Below are positions 62,520-64,000 of a stretch of DNA of 64,000 bases, piece by piece. A program made the translations under genes and the position numbers. The notes under the pieces are model-generated. The model had not been told where the DNA came from. It saw only the letters and a program-made list of their open reading frames with translations, and made no database searches. The DNA is taken from contig NZ_LR594662.1 in assembly GCF_901827175.1 (NCBI RefSeq), forward strand, positions 4,526,001 through 4,590,000. Direction: 5' to 3'. The first letter of the stretch is position 1. Each line of letters opens with the position of its first letter. Source of the stretch: Variovorax sp. RA8. Its GTDB lineage: Bacteria > Pseudomonadota > Gammaproteobacteria > Burkholderiales > Burkholderiaceae_C.

Positions 62520-62894
62520 TCAGTTGTTGTTGGCGGCGTACTCGGCCTGCTGGGCCTTGCGGGCTTCTTCGCGCTCTACCGTCTTCATCATTGACGAGGG
62601 GCCGGTCTCCGCCTTCTTCTTGACGACAGTGAGGTGGCGCAGAACGGCGTCGTTGAACTTGAAGGCATGCTCCAGCTCGGCCATCACGGCCTGCTCGGCC
62701 TCGATGTTCACGCAGAGGTAGTGCGCCTTGTTGAGCTTGTTGATCTGGTAGGCCAGCTGGCGACGTCCCCAGTCCTCGACCCGATGGACCTTGCCGCCGC
62801 CGGCAGTAATCATGCCCTTGTAGCGCTCCAGCATGGCCGGAACTTGCTCGCTTTGATCCGGATGGATCAACAGAATGATTTCATAGTGACGCAT
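62520..62894 (-). CDS. rpsF: 30S ribosomal protein S6
   Basis: Ribosomal protein S6, 124 residues, first gene of its operon: [58 protein letters not shown]. An AAGGAG sequence precedes the ATG, and an extended -10 promoter is 80 bp upstream. In E. coli S6:S18 binds its own leader; the leader here (62895-62970) has not been resolved. Confidence 0.99.
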   Translation of the reverse strand: MRHYEIILLIHPDQSEQVPAMLERYKGMITAGGGKVHRVEDWGRRQLAYQINKLNKAHYLCVNIEAEQAVMAELEHAFKFNDAVLRHLTVVKKKAETGPSSMMKTVEREEARKAQQAEYAANNN

Positions 62895-62973
62895 GGCACT
62901 CCTTGTGGATCTTCCGTGGAAGGGATAAAGCCACCCGCAGCGTCAGTCGCAGTGTGGCAAGGCAAAGCCGGCT

Positions 62974-62982
62974 ATTGTAGCA
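62974..62982 (-). promoter_or_regulatory. Extended -10 promoter of rpsF operon
   Basis: TGCTACAAT on the minus strand is an extended -10 element (TGnTATAAT with one mismatch). The -35 region is weak, which is tolerated in extended -10 promoters. Confidence 0.6.
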
Positions 62983-63020
62983 GGCCATCGCCGTCCTGGA
63001 GTGTTTCGGCGCGGCCGACC

Positions 63021-63551
63021 TCAGATGCCCAGCGCGCGATCCAGCGCCACGGCCTTGTCCGCCCCCACGGCGGCGCGGATCTTTGGCGCCAGGGCAAGCA
63101 GGTCCTCGTAGGTCGAGCTGCCTTCGACCGACAGGTTCAATCTGAAACCGCGCAAGCCGAGGCTGCCGGTGAGTTGCGTCGCAATTGGATAGGCGTCCTT
63201 GTAGCGCTGCTGGCTCGAACGCTCCAATAGGGCCACGGATGAGGCAGAGATCTCCGGCTGCGATTGCAGGGCTGGCATGTCCACGGCCTGTGTCAGAGCG
63301 GGCGCAGGAGTCAGCGGCATCGCTACCGTCCCGGCATTGGCTGCGTCGGCCGAGCCCCCCACTCGCCCGAGCAGGCCGAGCTCGACCATCTGGTCGATGT
63401 CCGCGCGTGCAATCCCCATGCCGGCCTCGAGCACCTCACTCACTGAACGCTTGCCGTCAAACAGGATGAAGGCGGAGCGCTGACGCGGTGTGAGCCGGAC
63501 CGAGCGATCCTTGAACACCTGCTGGCCGGCTTCTGTCTTGACAAGAATCAT
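63021..63551 (-). CDS. Hypothetical protein
   Basis: A protein of about 176 residues that I do not recognise. Residues 1-60 look like a small helical domain (MILVKTEAGQQVFKDRSVRL, TPRQRSAFILFDGKRSVSEV, IDQMVELGLLGRV), reminiscent of a winged-helix-like fold, followed by a Pro/Ala/Gln-rich linker and a second region (about 125-176, TQLTGSLGLRGFRLNLSVEG). No signal peptide or membrane segment. ATG 63551 was chosen because GAGGA lies 5 nt upstream; ATG 63650 would add 33 residues but lacks a Shine-Dalgarno. It stands alone between rpsF and ppsA. Confidence 0.65.
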   Translation of the reverse strand: MILVKTEAGQQVFKDRSVRLTPRQRSAFILFDGKRSVSEVLEAGMGIARADIDQMVELGLLGRVGGSADAANAGTVAMPLTPAPALTQAVDMPALQSQPEISASSVALLERSSQQRYKDAYPIATQLTGSLGLRGFRLNLSVEGSSTYEDLLALAPKIRAAVGADKAVALDRALGI

Positions 63552-63725
63552 GGCGTCCTCATGCGAAATCAGGGCGCTCTCAGGCTCAAAGCGGCCCTTG
63601 TCGAACAATCCCCGGGGTGACTGCCTCCCACTGGGCGCCAAGTTTGACATCAAAGAAGCATTCGCTTGCAATCCGCTTAAGCTGACAGCGAAATTACAGC
63701 CTCGAGCTGTGACGAAAGTTGTAAT

Positions 63726-63752
63726 GCGGCGGGACAAGACCAGCCCCGCCGC
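63726..63752 (-). terminator. Weak hairpin after ppsA
   Basis: GCGGCGGG-N11-CCCGCCGC, 17 bp past the ppsA stop on the minus strand, without a T run. It may be a weak or Rho-assisted terminator. Confidence 0.4.
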
Positions 63753-63769
63753 GCCCTTCAACGGCCGAA

Positions 63770-64000
63770 TCAGCGCCGCGCCAGCTGCTGCCAGGTATCG
63801 ATCACGCTATCCGGATTGAGCGAGATCGACTCGATGCCCTGCTCGGCCAGCCAAGCCGCGAAGTCGGGGTGGTCGCTGGGCCCCTGTCCGCAGATGCCTA
63901 CGTACTTGCCCTTTTCCTTGCACGCCTTGATCACGCGCGCCAACAGGGCCTTGACGGCGGGGTCGCGCTCGTCGAAGTCTGCCGCCAAAAGCTCCAGGCC
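63770..64000 (-). CDS. ppsA: Phosphoenolpyruvate synthase, 3' end only
   Basis: The last 76 residues of PEP synthase, which makes PEP from pyruvate and ATP in gluconeogenesis. The C-terminal TIM-barrel text ADFDERDPAVKALLARVI, GKYVGICGQGPSDHPDFAAW and GIESISLNPDSVIDTW is diagnostic, including the catalytic-cysteine region GICGQ. The gene begins outside the window. Confidence 0.95.
   Translation of the reverse strand, partial: GLELLAADFDERDPAVKALLARVIKACKEKGKYVGICGQGPSDHPDFAAWLAEQGIESISLNPDSVIDTWQQLARR

Overview
The window is GC-rich, gene-dense chromosomal DNA of a betaproteobacterium. The best fit is Burkholderiales, family Comamonadaceae (Variovorax/Ramlibacter-like); this is inferred from gene content and order, not from a search. 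Supporting signs are the block thrS-infC-rpmI-rplT-pheS-pheT-ihfA-merR-tRNA-Pro, the block rpsF-priB-rpsR-rplI next to dnaB, the order alaA-hom-thrC-mobB-moeA-moaD, and four periplasmic Bug/TctC receptors in 64 kb.

Layout. 1-1144: a frameshifted, window-truncated phage-type integrase lies next to a tRNA-Pro(GGG) gene, so the left edge is probably the end of an integrated element. 1171-9096: translation genes on the minus strand (MerR-like regulator, ihfA, pheT, pheS, rplT, rpmI, infC with an AUC start, thrS behind a hairpin-rich leader). 9314-16087: a monooxygenase/AraC-type regulator pair, isocitrate lyase, small metabolic genes, a SWIB protein with a histone-H1-like tail, and a thiamine-diphosphate enzyme. 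16185-28833: a TetR regulator followed by eleven closely packed plus-strand genes: orphan TctC, Gfo/Idh/MocA dehydrogenase, DUF993 aldolase-like protein, NAD-dependent epimerase, DHDPS-like aldolase, complete TctC-TctB-TctA transporter, two xylose-isomerase-like TIM barrels and a long enolase-superfamily enzyme. This looks like an uptake and breakdown pathway for a sugar-like or sugar-acid-like compound that I cannot name, and it is the best candidate for an undescribed system. 28858-37483: YcaQ-like protein, FMN riboswitch with ribH, GST, GAF protein, TauE permease, MFS/AraC pair, SulP transporter, arfB.

37533-49259: PhoD-like Tat lipoprotein with a poly-Gly linker, a small membrane protein, clpB with a heat-shock-type promoter, a hydrolase/TctC/diiron-protein operon divergent from a LysR gene, a further TctC, moaE, and a DHDPS-family gene lying in the opposite direction between moaE and moaD. 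49246-55356: moaD, moeA, mobB, thrC, hom, alaA (molybdopterin and threonine/alanine metabolism). 55425-64000: Mth938-like protein, bcp, PIN-PhoH ATPase, GyrI-like/WYL pair, dnaB with a perfect DnaA box upstream, the rplI-rpsR-priB-rpsF operon, a hypothetical protein, and the 3' end of ppsA.

Regulatory DNA is rich: an FMN riboswitch, several clear intrinsic terminators, and palindromes in front of aceA, the catabolic operon, the MFS/AraC pair and the GyrI/WYL pair. Three regulator genes have a -10 box only 6-7 nt before ATG, which suggests leaderless mRNAs. I see no CRISPR array, rRNA or complete mobile element.
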